A stretch of 6,590 nt of DNA from NCBI GenBank assembly GCA_938017765.1, contig CALIJH010000061.1, positions 1 to 6,590 of the forward strand, given 5' to 3'. Every line of letters starts with the position of its first letter. The stretch's first letter is position 1. A program made the translations under genes and the position numbers. Positions 1-6,221 of the stretch are shown piece by piece. The notes beneath the pieces are model-generated. The model did not search any database. It had not been told where the DNA came from and was given only the letters and a program-made list of their open reading frames with translations. The DNA is from an uncultured Leptotrichia sp. (GTDB lineage Bacteria > Fusobacteriota > Fusobacteriia > Fusobacteriales > Leptotrichiaceae).

Positions 1-22
1 AAAGATAAAAATTTATTTTTCA

Positions 23-38
23 AAAAATTTAAATTTTT
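23..38. repeat. A/T-only perfect palindrome upstream of arcA
   Basis: A 16-bp perfect palindrome, AAAAATTTAAATTTTT, lies just before the arcA ribosome binding site. It contains only A and T, so chance is a good explanation in this genome. It could be intrinsically bent DNA or part of a regulatory region that continues to the left of the window. No -35/-10 pair can be assigned confidently in the 60 visible bases. Confidence 0.3.
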
Positions 39-44
39 CTTACG

Positions 45-51
45 AGGAGGT
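45..51 (+). promoter_or_regulatory. Ribosome binding site of arcA
   Basis: AGGAGGT lies 9 bases before the ATG at 61. It is a near-perfect anti-16S match and the strongest such site in the window, in keeping with a highly translated catabolic enzyme. It fixes the arcA start. Confidence 0.85.
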
Positions 52-60
52 AAGTTAGAG

Positions 61-1275
61 ATGGCAATTAATGTTAAAAGTGAAATAAAACCGTTAAAAA
101 AAGTTTTATTACACAGACCCGGAAGAGAATTACTCAATTTGACTCCGGACACATTGGAAAGATTATTATTTGATGATATTCCTTTTCTAAAAGTTGCACA
201 GCAGGAACATGACGCTTTTGCACAAATTTTGAGAGATAATGGAGTGGAAGTTGTATATCTTGAAGATTTAGCTGCTGAAACAATAAGTCAATGTCCTGAC
301 TTGAAACAAAAGTTTCTGGAACAGTTTATAACTGAAGGGGGTGTACTTGTACCTGAATACAGAGAAGCTTTATTGAAACTTTTTAATTCTTACAAAGATA
401 ACAAAGAATTAATATTGAAAACAATGGAAGGGGTTAAATATGGAGAATTGGAATTAAATTCGGATTCATTGAATTCTAAATTAAATGATGACAGTGAATT
501 AATCTTAGATCCTATGCCTAATCTATATTTTACAAGAGATCCATTTGCTTCAATAGGAAAAGGAGTAAGTCTTAATAGAATGTATTCTGTAACAAGAAAC
601 AGAGAAACAATATATTCTGACTATATTTTCAAACATCATAATGACTATAAAGGAAAAGTTCCTTATTTCTATGAAAGAGATAATCAGTTTCACATCGAAG
701 GTGGGGACATACTCAACTTAAATGATAAAGTTCTTGCAATAGGAATTTCTCAACGTACTGAATCTGCTGCAATAGATAAAATAGCAAAAAATGTTTTTGC
801 TTCAGCTGACAGTACAATAGAAACTGTACTTGCATTTAGAATACCTTCAACAAGAGCATTTATGCACTTGGATACAGTGTTTACTCAAATTGATTATGAC
901 AAATTTACTATTCACCCAAATATAATGGGACCGTTGGAAGTTTATGAATTGACTAAAGACGGAGATAAAATAAAAATCAAATTATTGACAGATACATTGA
1001 AAGCGATACTTGAAAAATATCTTGGTGTACCTGATGTCAAATTGATAAAATGCGGTGGAGAAGACAGAATTGCTGCTGAAAGAGAACAATGGAACGACGG
1101 TTCAAATACATTGTGTATAGCTCCGGGAGTTATTATAGTTTATGAAAGAAATGATGTTACAAATGAACTTCTGAAAAGAGCAGGACTAAAAGTTCTTGAA
1201 ATGCCAAGTGCCGAATTATCAAGAGGTCGTGGAGGACCAAGATGTATGAGTATGCCTCTGGAAAGAGAAGACTAA
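61..1275 (+). CDS. arcA: Arginine deiminase (EC 3.5.3.6)
   Basis: Cytoplasmic enzyme that hydrolyses L-arginine to L-citrulline and ammonia, the first step of the ADI pathway. The 404-residue length is normal for the family. Guanidine-modifying superfamily signatures are all present: FTRDPF at 157-162 (substrate-binding Asp160), IEGGD at 212-216 (Glu213), MHLDTVFT at 268-275 (catalytic His269 and Asp271), and the C-terminal [10 protein letters not shown] at 391-400 with the nucleophile Cys395. No key residue is missing. The start is supported by an AGGAGGT ribosome binding site at 45-51, 9 bases before the ATG. The N-terminus ([17 protein letters not shown]) is the usual ADI beginning. It is followed by arcB after a 171-bp gap rich in secondary structure. 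Its promoter is probably outside the window, since only 60 bp upstream are visible. Confidence 0.97.
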   Translation: MAINVKSEIKPLKKVLLHRPGRELLNLTPDTLERLLFDDIPFLKVAQQEHDAFAQILRDNGVEVVYLEDLAAETISQCPDLKQKFLEQFITEGGVLVPEYREALLKLFNSYKDNKELILKTMEGVKYGELELNSDSLNSKLNDDSELILDPMPNLYFTRDPFASIGKGVSLNRMYSVTRNRETIYSDYIFKHHNDYKGKVPYFYERDNQFHIEGGDILNLNDKVLAIGISQRTESAAIDKIAKNVFASADSTIETVLAFRIPSTRAFMHLDTVFTQIDYDKFTIHPNIMGPLEVYELTKDGDKIKIKLLTDTLKAILEKYLGVPDVKLIKCGGEDRIAAEREQWNDGSNTLCIAPGVIIVYERNDVTNELLKRAGLKVLEMPSAELSRGRGGPRCMSMPLERED

Positions 1276-1290
1276 AATAATTAAATATAA

Positions 1291-1336
1291 TAGAAAAAAT
1301 AAGAAATAAAAAATCGTAGAAAAAAAATAAGAAATA
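1291..1336. repeat. Imperfect A-rich direct repeat after arcA
   Basis: Two copies of TAG-A(n)-TAAGAAATA occur at 1291-1308 (six A) and 1317-1336 (eight A), 26 bases apart start to start. They lie in the untranslated gap after the arcA stop codon and directly before two hairpins. The purine-only, unstructured character could suit an RNA-binding or processing region, but low complexity makes chance or replication slippage a simpler cause. No coding potential is visible here. Confidence 0.4.
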
Positions 1337-1337
1337 T

Positions 1338-1366
1338 GGTATATATTATATATTATAATATATACC
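1338..1366 (+). other. Inverted repeat / RNA hairpin 1 in the arcA-arcB gap
   Basis: A perfect 11-bp inverted repeat has arms GGTATATATTA (1338-1348) and TAATATATACC (1356-1366) and a 7-base loop. It is nearly all A/T apart from a closing pair of G-C base pairs. It is not followed by a T-run, so it does not look like a normal Rho-independent terminator. It stands two bases before a second, stronger hairpin. Confidence 0.5.
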
Positions 1367-1368
1367 GA

Positions 1369-1408
1369 AACTAATTGACCGACTATAAATATAGCCGGTT
1401 GATTAGTT
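1369..1408 (+). other. Strong RNA hairpin 2 in the arcA-arcB gap
   Basis: An 18-pair stem, 1369-1386 with 1391-1408, closes a 4-base AAAT loop. It has one mismatch (A1382 with C1395) and two G-U pairs (1376/1401 and 1377/1400). The G-U pairs make it better matched as RNA than as DNA, which favours a structure in the transcript over a protein operator. What follows is GAAAATATAAATTTT, without an immediate U-run, so a canonical terminator is unlikely. A role as 3' stabiliser of the arcA message, processing site or partial terminator that sets the arcA:arcBC ratio is inference. Confidence 0.6.
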
Positions 1409-1446
1409 GAAAATATAAATTTTATAATAAGAGAGGATGGTTTTAA

Positions 1447-2439
1447 ATGCCAAAAAATTTAAGTGGAAGACATTTTTTAAAATTATTAGACTTTTGTAGT
1501 TCAGATATCAGATATCTGTTAGATTTATCAAAGAAATTTAAAGAATTAAAATTAACAGGAACACCTCACAGATATTTAGAAGGGAAAAACATAGTTCTTT
1601 TATTTGAAAAAACTTCTACACGTACAAGATGTTCATTCGAAGTTGCAGGAATGGACTTAGGAATGGGAGTTACTTACCTTGATCCTGGAAGTTCACAAAT
1701 GGGTAAAAAAGAAAGTATCGAAGATACTGCCCGTGTTTTGGGAAGAATGTATGACGGAATAGAATACAGAGGATTTGACCAAAAAATAGTTCAGGAATTA
1801 GCTGATAATGCGGGAGTACCTGTATGGAACGGATTGACAAATGAATTTCACCCAACTCAAATGTTGGCGGATTTATTGACAATCGAAGAAAATTTTGGAT
1901 ATTTAAAAGGAATTAACTTTGTGTACATGGGAGATACAAGAAACAATTTAGGAAACTCTCTATTGGTAGCATGTGCTAAAATGGGACTGAACTTTACTGC
2001 CTGCGGACCTGCTGACTTAAAACCGGATCCTGAATTAGTGGCTCAGGCAGAGGCTATCGCTAAAAAAAGTGGAAGCAAAATAAGATTTACTGAAGATGTA
2101 AAAGAAGCATGTACAGATGCTGACGTTATTTATACTGACATATGGGTATCAATGGGAGAACCTGATGAAATTTGGGAAAAAAGAATTAAAGAACTGAAAA
2201 AATTCCAAGTAAATAAACAGGCTATGAGTTATGCGAAAGATACAGCAATATTCTTACATTGCTTACCTTCATTCCATGATTTGAAAACAACAATAGGAGC
2301 AGAAATAAACGATAAATTTGGATTGCCTGAAATGGAAGTAACAGACGAAGTTTTTGAAAGCCCTCAATCAAAAGTATTCGACCAAGCTGAAAACAGAATG
2401 CATACAATCAAAGCAGTAATGTATGCTACATTAAAATAA
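1447..2439 (+). CDS. arcB: Ornithine carbamoyltransferase, catabolic type (EC 2.1.3.3)
   Basis: In the ADI pathway this enzyme runs in the catabolic direction: citrulline plus phosphate gives ornithine and carbamoyl phosphate, in the cytoplasm. The 330 residues carry the carbamoyl-phosphate motif STRTR (57-61), HPTQ (135-138), the ornithine-binding region DIWVSMGE (231-238), HCLP (271-274) and the C-terminal ENRMHTIKA (315-323). HCLP is followed by SFHDLKT and an extended segment up to FGLPEMEVTDEVFES. This resembles catabolic OTCs and differs from the HRGEE-type sequence usual in anabolic ones. Gene context agrees: it lies between arcA and arcC. The start follows AGAGG (1432-1436) by 10 bases. 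An ATG at 1437 is in another frame and opens only a very short reading frame. The gene ends 3 bp before arcC, so the two are surely co-transcribed. Confidence 0.96.
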   Translation: MPKNLSGRHFLKLLDFCSSDIRYLLDLSKKFKELKLTGTPHRYLEGKNIVLLFEKTSTRTRCSFEVAGMDLGMGVTYLDPGSSQMGKKESIEDTARVLGRMYDGIEYRGFDQKIVQELADNAGVPVWNGLTNEFHPTQMLADLLTIEENFGYLKGINFVYMGDTRNNLGNSLLVACAKMGLNFTACGPADLKPDPELVAQAEAIAKKSGSKIRFTEDVKEACTDADVIYTDIWVSMGEPDEIWEKRIKELKKFQVNKQAMSYAKDTAIFLHCLPSFHDLKTTIGAEINDKFGLPEMEVTDEVFESPQSKVFDQAENRMHTIKAVMYATLK

Positions 2440-2442
2440 AGA

Positions 2443-3378
2443 ATGGCTAAGAGAATAGTAGTCGCACTTGGAGGAAATGCTTTAGGAAATACTCCTGAAG
2501 AGCAGTTGAAACTTGTAAAAAATACTGCAAAATCAATTGTTGAAATGACTAAAGAGGGATATGAAGTCATAGTTGGTCATGGAAACGGTCCTCAAGTGGG
2601 AATGATAAATTTAGCAATGGATTATGCTGCTAACGGAGAAGTTAAAACTCCTTATATGCCTTTTGCTGAATGCGGTGCAATGAGTCAAGGATATATAGGG
2701 TATCATCTTCAACAAGCTATAAGAGAAGAATTACAGGCACAAAATATTAAAAAAGGTGTTGTAACATTAGTAACTCAAGTAGTGGTTGACGAAAAAGATC
2801 CTGCTTTTACTAATCCTACAAAACCTATAGGTATGTTTTACAGTAAAGAAGAAGCAGATAAAATCGCTGCTGAAAAAGGCTTTACGTTTGTAGAAGATGC
2901 AGGTAGAGGATATAGAAGAGTGGTTCCTTCACCGTTACCTAAAAAAATAGTTGAAATAGAAGAAGTAGAAACACTTGTAGATAAAGGAACTATTGTAATT
3001 ACAGTTGGTGGAGGCGGAATTCCTGTTGTAGAAGAAAACGGACGTTACAAAGGAGTAGATGCTGTTATAGATAAAGACAAATCGAGTTCCAAACTCGCAG
3101 CCGATTTGAAAGCTGATATGCTTGTTATATTAACCGCTGTTGATAAAGTTTATATCAATTACAATAAACCTGACCAGAAAGAACTGGATGTTTTAAATAT
3201 CGAAGAAGTGAAAAAATATATAAGCGAAGGTCATTTTGCTAAAGGAAGTATGCTACCGAAAATAGAAGCTTGTATGGAATATGTAGTAAATAATCCAAAA
3301 GGACAGGCTATAATTACTTCATTGCAGAATGCCGGATCAGCATTGGCAGGAAATACAGGAACAGTTATTAAATATTAG
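2443..3378 (+). CDS. arcC: Carbamate kinase (EC 2.7.2.2)
   Basis: Transfers phosphate from carbamoyl phosphate to ADP, giving ATP, with CO2 and ammonia as end products. This is the energy-yielding step of arginine fermentation. The 311-residue amino-acid-kinase fold protein shows VVALGGNAL (6-14), GHGNGPQVG (45-53), AMSQGYIGY (79-87), the glycine-rich VGGGGIPV (188-195), [12 protein letters not shown] (204-215) with the family's conserved Lys/Asp residues, and GSMLPK (268-273). It is full length with nothing missing. The ATG is three bases after the arcB stop, and no Shine-Dalgarno sequence is visible in the end of arcB. The start is still secure because [14 protein letters not shown] is the expected N-terminus. 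Translation therefore probably depends on ribosomes that finish arcB. Confidence 0.97.
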   Translation: MAKRIVVALGGNALGNTPEEQLKLVKNTAKSIVEMTKEGYEVIVGHGNGPQVGMINLAMDYAANGEVKTPYMPFAECGAMSQGYIGYHLQQAIREELQAQNIKKGVVTLVTQVVVDEKDPAFTNPTKPIGMFYSKEEADKIAAEKGFTFVEDAGRGYRRVVPSPLPKKIVEIEEVETLVDKGTIVITVGGGGIPVVEENGRYKGVDAVIDKDKSSSKLAADLKADMLVILTAVDKVYINYNKPDQKELDVLNIEEVKKYISEGHFAKGSMLPKIEACMEYVVNNPKGQAIITSLQNAGSALAGNTGTVIKY

Positions 3379-3387
3379 TATTAAATT

Positions 3388-3416
3388 TTGAGAGGGCATA
3401 TTAATGCCCTCATAAT
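3388..3416 (+). promoter_or_regulatory. Candidate sigma-70-type promoter for the transporter gene
   Basis: TTGAGA (3388-3393, five of six against TTGACA) and CATAAT (3411-3416, five of six against TATAAT) are separated by exactly 17 bp. The predicted transcript start is near 3423, leaving a leader of about 50 bases before the ATG at 3475. The spacer is almost wholly filled by an inverted repeat, the usual place for an operator. In AT-rich DNA such matches can arise by chance, and the gene could equally be read from the arcA promoter. Support is sequence pattern only. Confidence 0.4.
3392..3411. repeat. Inverted repeat between arcC and the transporter gene
   Basis: Perfect 8-bp arms GAGGGCAT (3392-3399) and ATGCCCTC (3404-3411) flank a 4-base ATTA centre. 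The G/C-rich arms stand out in this AT-rich gap. The repeat either forms an RNA hairpin after arcC or, given its placement between the -35 and -10 candidates, is a binding site for a dimeric regulator. There is no T-run behind it, so I do not call it a terminator. Confidence 0.65.
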
Positions 3417-3430
3417 CCCATTTATGGGAT
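3415..3430. repeat. Second inverted repeat downstream of arcC
   Basis: Six-bp arms ATCCCA (3415-3420) and TGGGAT (3425-3430) flank a TTTA centre. It is 3 bases beyond the previous inverted repeat and overlaps the candidate -10 box and predicted transcript start. It is followed by AAAAATTATA, not T-rich, so it is not a typical terminator for arcC. With its neighbour it could form a two-hairpin structure in a read-through arc transcript. Confidence 0.5.
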
Positions 3431-3474
3431 AAAAATTATATTAAAATATATTAAAAGGAAAGTAGGAGAATGAT

Positions 3475-4872
3475 ATGGCAAAGAAAAAAGGTATACAGCT
3501 GTCAGCTTTTTCAATATTATTTCTTATAATAATAGCTTTGGCAATCTTGACATGGTTTTTTCCACAAGTTGATGACGCTAAACTCTCTACAGTAGTAATG
3601 GCTCCATTCAACGGATTTAAAGAAGCGATAGATGTATGTATATTTATATTGTTACTTGGAGGATTTTTAGGAGTTGTTACTAAAACCGGGGCATTGGATG
3701 CCGGTGTAGGTGCACTTGTAAAAAAACTTAAAGGAAAAGAAACGGTTCTGATTGTTGTGCTGATGATATTATTTTCAATTGGTGGAACAACATACGGAAT
3801 GGCTGAGGAAACAGTTGCATTTTATGTATTGATATGTTCTACAATGGTTGCAGCAGGATTTGATACTACTGTCGGAGTTGCTACTATAATGCTTGGTGCA
3901 GGAGTAGGAGTTCTTGGTTCAACAGTAAATCCGTTTGCAATAGGTATTGCTCTTGACGGATTGAAAGAAAAAGGGATACAGTATAATACAGGGACTGTAA
4001 TAATGTTAGGTACAATTTTATGGATCTCGGCATTGATAGTTGCAATTTTATATGTTTTAAAATATGCTAAAAAAGTAAAAGAGGAAAAAGGTTCCACAAT
4101 ATTATCATTACAGGAACAGAATGATATGCAGGAACACTTTGGACATGCAAATTTTGATAATATAGAATTTACCGGAAAAACAAGAATTACATTGACTATA
4201 TTTTCTATAACATTTATTATAATGGTTATTTCATTGATTCCATGGGAAAGTTTCGGAATTACTTTCTTTAAAGGTTGGACAAGTTATCTGACAGGGACAT
4301 CTTTAGGAGAATGGTATTTTGCTGAACTTGCTATGTGGTTTATGTTATCAGGTATTTTAATAGGAGTAGTTAACGGATTTAAGGAAACTGAAATTATAGA
4401 TTCGTTTATGGACGGAGTAAAAGATATATTAAGCGTTGTATTAATAATAGCAGTTGCAAGAGGCGCTTCTGTACTAATGGCAGCTACTAAATTTGATACA
4501 TTTATTCTTGATTCTGCTTCAAAAGCATTAAACGGACTTTCTCCAGTTGTATTTGCACCGGCTTCTTATTTGTTATTCCTTGTATTGTCATTCTTAATTC
4601 CTTCAACATCAGGACTGGCTTCAGTTGCATTCCCTGTTTTAGGACCTCTGACAGCGGCTTTAAAATATAGTCCTGAAGTTATGGTATTGATATTCAGTGC
4701 GGCTTCCGGAATTATAAACCTTATAACACCTACATCAGGAGTTGTAATGGGTGGACTTGCTACAGCAAGAGTGCAGTATACAACATGGATAAAATTTGTA
4801 GGAAAACTAATTGCTATAATATTTGTAATGGATATTATAATACTTACAGCTGCAATGATGATTATAAGATAA
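3475..4872 (+). CDS. YfcC/DcuC-family membrane transporter, probable arginine/ornithine exchanger (ArcD-like)
   Basis: A polytopic inner-membrane carrier of 465 residues. It starts with a short basic tail (MAKKKG) and about 11-13 hydrophobic segments follow, roughly at 10-30, 51-70, 90-104, 112-127, 133-160, 172-195, 238-256, 281-300, 318-337, 359-397, 401-420 and 437-463. A hydrophilic cytoplasmic-type loop lies at 196-235. The two halves carry matching re-entrant-type motifs, GSTVNPFAIG (148-157) and LITPTSGVVMGG (416-427), plus GTTYGMAEET (104-113) and IPSTSGLASVAFP (375-387), typical of the C4-dicarboxylate anaerobic carrier (DcuC/YfcC) family. YfcC-type proteins are the usual arc-linked transporter in some low-GC bacteria such as streptococci, so arginine uptake coupled to ornithine export is inferred from context. 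The sequence alone does not give the substrate. AGGAG (3464-3468) six bases before the ATG supports the start. Confidence 0.85.
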   Translation: MAKKKGIQLSAFSILFLIIIALAILTWFFPQVDDAKLSTVVMAPFNGFKEAIDVCIFILLLGGFLGVVTKTGALDAGVGALVKKLKGKETVLIVVLMILFSIGGTTYGMAEETVAFYVLICSTMVAAGFDTTVGVATIMLGAGVGVLGSTVNPFAIGIALDGLKEKGIQYNTGTVIMLGTILWISALIVAILYVLKYAKKVKEEKGSTILSLQEQNDMQEHFGHANFDNIEFTGKTRITLTIFSITFIIMVISLIPWESFGITFFKGWTSYLTGTSLGEWYFAELAMWFMLSGILIGVVNGFKETEIIDSFMDGVKDILSVVLIIAVARGASVLMAATKFDTFILDSASKALNGLSPVVFAPASYLLFLVLSFLIPSTSGLASVAFPVLGPLTAALKYSPEVMVLIFSAASGIINLITPTSGVVMGGLATARVQYTTWIKFVGKLIAIIFVMDIIILTAAMMIIR

Positions 4873-4891
4873 TAACGACTATAAGATAATA
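4863..4891. repeat. 12-bp direct repeat upstream of the AraC-family gene
   Basis: TATAAGATAATA occurs twice without mismatch, at 4863-4874 and 4880-4891, a 17-bp period. The first copy covers the transporter stop codon. AraC-family proteins typically bind direct repeats, so this could be an autoregulatory site. The sequence is almost all A/T, and chance is quite possible. Confidence 0.35.
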
Positions 4892-4905
4892 GAATATAAA
4901 AAATT

Positions 4906-4913
4906 AGTGAGGA
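4906..4913 (+). promoter_or_regulatory. Ribosome binding site deciding the regulator's start
   Basis: AGTGAGGA lies here, with the GAGG core at 4909-4912 six bases before the ATG at 4919. An in-frame GTG at 4907 could be taken as the start, but it is part of this ribosome binding site and has no such site of its own. The ATG is therefore preferred, which shortens the protein by four residues. Confidence 0.75.
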
Positions 4914-4918
4914 ATTTC

Positions 4919-6184
4919 ATGGGTAGAGAATTGAATTTACAATTCCAGACGGATTATAAACATTATAAACTGTATTCGTTTGATATTAAATATATTGAGA
5001 CTCCTATAAAACCGAATATGAATAGTGAATCAAGATTGTTATTTTTCACTAAAGGTACAGGAAAAATAAAAATTTATGATAAAGAATATGATATTACTTC
5101 GAATGTCCTGCTGGCAATATTTCCATGGGAAATAGCTGAAATAACTGATGTAGCGGAACCTATGGAAGTAATGGAAATATCATATAATTCAGTTTTCAGC
5201 AGTCTTATATTAAATATATTAAATAAGTATAAAAAAAACAAAGTTCATATTTTTTCACTTATGAAAGAAATTCCCGCTATTTATTTTAGTCAGGAAGAAG
5301 CAAAAAAAATAGAAAATATTTTTTCTGAAATAAAAAATGAAATAGAAGTGGAGTCATTTTCGGAATTTGATATTCTTACGGATAAGAAAAAGTCGAATGA
5401 AGAAAATGACTTCGATTTAAATAAAATATATATAATAAACAAACTTACAGAATTATTAATAATTATTGCTAAAAAAATTATTTCTGAAAAAGATAATTTG
5501 CCAAAAAAAAAAGAAATAATTGAAAATAATATTATAAAATATATTTATGCTCATTTAAATGAAAAATTGACATTGAATAAGCTATCTGTAATATTTTTTA
5601 TGAGTGAGTCTTCCATAACAAAATACGTGGAAGAAGTAACAGGATATACATTTAATGAATTGATAAGACATATGAGAATTTCCAAAGCTTTGAATTTACT
5701 TGTGTATACTGATTTAAACATTGAGGAAATAGCTCATTCAGTCGGTTTTGTAGACGGAGCTCATATAACGAAACTATGTAATAAACATCTGCATATGAAC
5801 CCCAATACATATAGGGAATACTATAAAAATATATATCAAATATTAAATGAAAAAGAGCAGAAACTTGTCTATAGTATAATAGATTATATTTCTGAAAATT
5901 ATACTCAGGAATTGACAATTAATAAGTTGACAGAAAAATTCGGTATTACTGATACAAAACTGAATAAGATTTTAATGTCATATTCCGGCAAAAGATTTAT
6001 TGATTTTTTAAATTCTTTAAGAATTGATAAAGCTTGTGAATTATTACTAACAACCGATAAAAGCATAATTGATATTTCTTTTGAATTAGGATATAATACC
6101 GTTAAAACATTTAATAATAATTTTTTTAAATTAAAAAATATAACACCTACGGATTTGAGGAAAAATATAAAACTGGGTGTCTAA
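4919..6184 (+). CDS. AraC-family transcriptional regulator with two tandem DNA-binding domains
   Basis: Cytoplasmic DNA-binding regulator of 421 residues, much longer than the 280-300 usual for AraC proteins. Residues about 15-110 look like a cupin-type sensor (LLFFTKGTGKIKIYDKEYDI, then LLAIFPWEIAEIT and MEVMEISYN). Residues about 120-200 form a Lys/Glu-rich linker. An AraC-type domain at about 201-303 has helix-turn-helix units near 217-239 and 268-290 (IEEIAHSVGF) and ends in MNPNTYRE. A second complete domain at about 316-417 has units near 332-354 and 383-405 (IIDISFELGY) and ends in ITPTDLRK. The two align without a gap at a 115-residue offset, with 27 of 96 positions identical by my hand count, including the RI-KA, LL, G and P---R positions. 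It begins 46 bp after the transporter stop with no terminator between. The likely target is the arc operon, but this and the ligand are inferred. Confidence 0.9.
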   Translation: MGRELNLQFQTDYKHYKLYSFDIKYIETPIKPNMNSESRLLFFTKGTGKIKIYDKEYDITSNVLLAIFPWEIAEITDVAEPMEVMEISYNSVFSSLILNILNKYKKNKVHIFSLMKEIPAIYFSQEEAKKIENIFSEIKNEIEVESFSEFDILTDKKKSNEENDFDLNKIYIINKLTELLIIIAKKIISEKDNLPKKKEIIENNIIKYIYAHLNEKLTLNKLSVIFFMSESSITKYVEEVTGYTFNELIRHMRISKALNLLVYTDLNIEEIAHSVGFVDGAHITKLCNKHLHMNPNTYREYYKNIYQILNEKEQKLVYSIIDYISENYTQELTINKLTEKFGITDTKLNKILMSYSGKRFIDFLNSLRIDKACELLLTTDKSIIDISFELGYNTVKTFNNNFFKLKNITPTDLRKNIKLGV

Positions 6185-6211
6185 TTTATAAAATTTGAGT
6201 TTAACGGAAGT

Positions 6212-6216
6212 GGAGG
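6212..6216 (+). promoter_or_regulatory. Ribosome binding site of the DUF1877 gene
   Basis: GGAGG sits five bases before the ATG at 6222. A second in-frame ATG at 6231 would be 14 bases away, so 6222 is preferred. The 37-bp gap after the regulator contains no terminator-like hairpin. Confidence 0.7.
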
Positions 6217-6221
6217 ACAGT

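Noticed and set aside
3..15. Possible arginine-repressor (ARG box-like) site upstream of arcA
   Set aside because: Matches the core of the Bacillus-type box at only about 10 of 13 positions, and every match is A or T, which means little in this sequence.
1399..1428. TTGATT-N18-TATAAT as a promoter for arcB
   Set aside because: Transcription would start about 12 bases before the arcB ATG, cutting into the ribosome binding site at 1432-1436, and the -35 lies inside the strong hairpin stem. A/T-rich chance match is more likely.
1502..1518. Tandem CAGATAT repeat and 10-bp palindrome at the start of arcB
   Set aside because: It lies within conserved coding sequence (SSDIRYLLDL) and is adequately explained by codon choice.
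1670..1882. Open frame on the - strand inside arcB (also 2222-2407 and 2364-2570 on the - strand around the arcB/arcC junction)
   Set aside because: They are fully opposite highly conserved enzyme genes, have no ribosome binding site, and show no recognisable domain. They are shadows of the coding strand.
3392..3440. Rho-independent terminator after arcC
   Set aside because: The inverted repeats are good, but neither is followed by a T-run on the + strand, so they are reported as inverted repeats and possible operators instead.
3822..4097. Open frame on the - strand inside the transporter gene (and 5652-5918 on the - strand inside the regulator)
   Set aside because: Antisense to clear genes with no start signal. 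The composition mirrors the sense codons.
4907..4918. GTG at 4907 as start of the AraC-family gene
   Set aside because: The GTG is part of the ribosome binding site of the ATG at 4919 and has no suitable site of its own.
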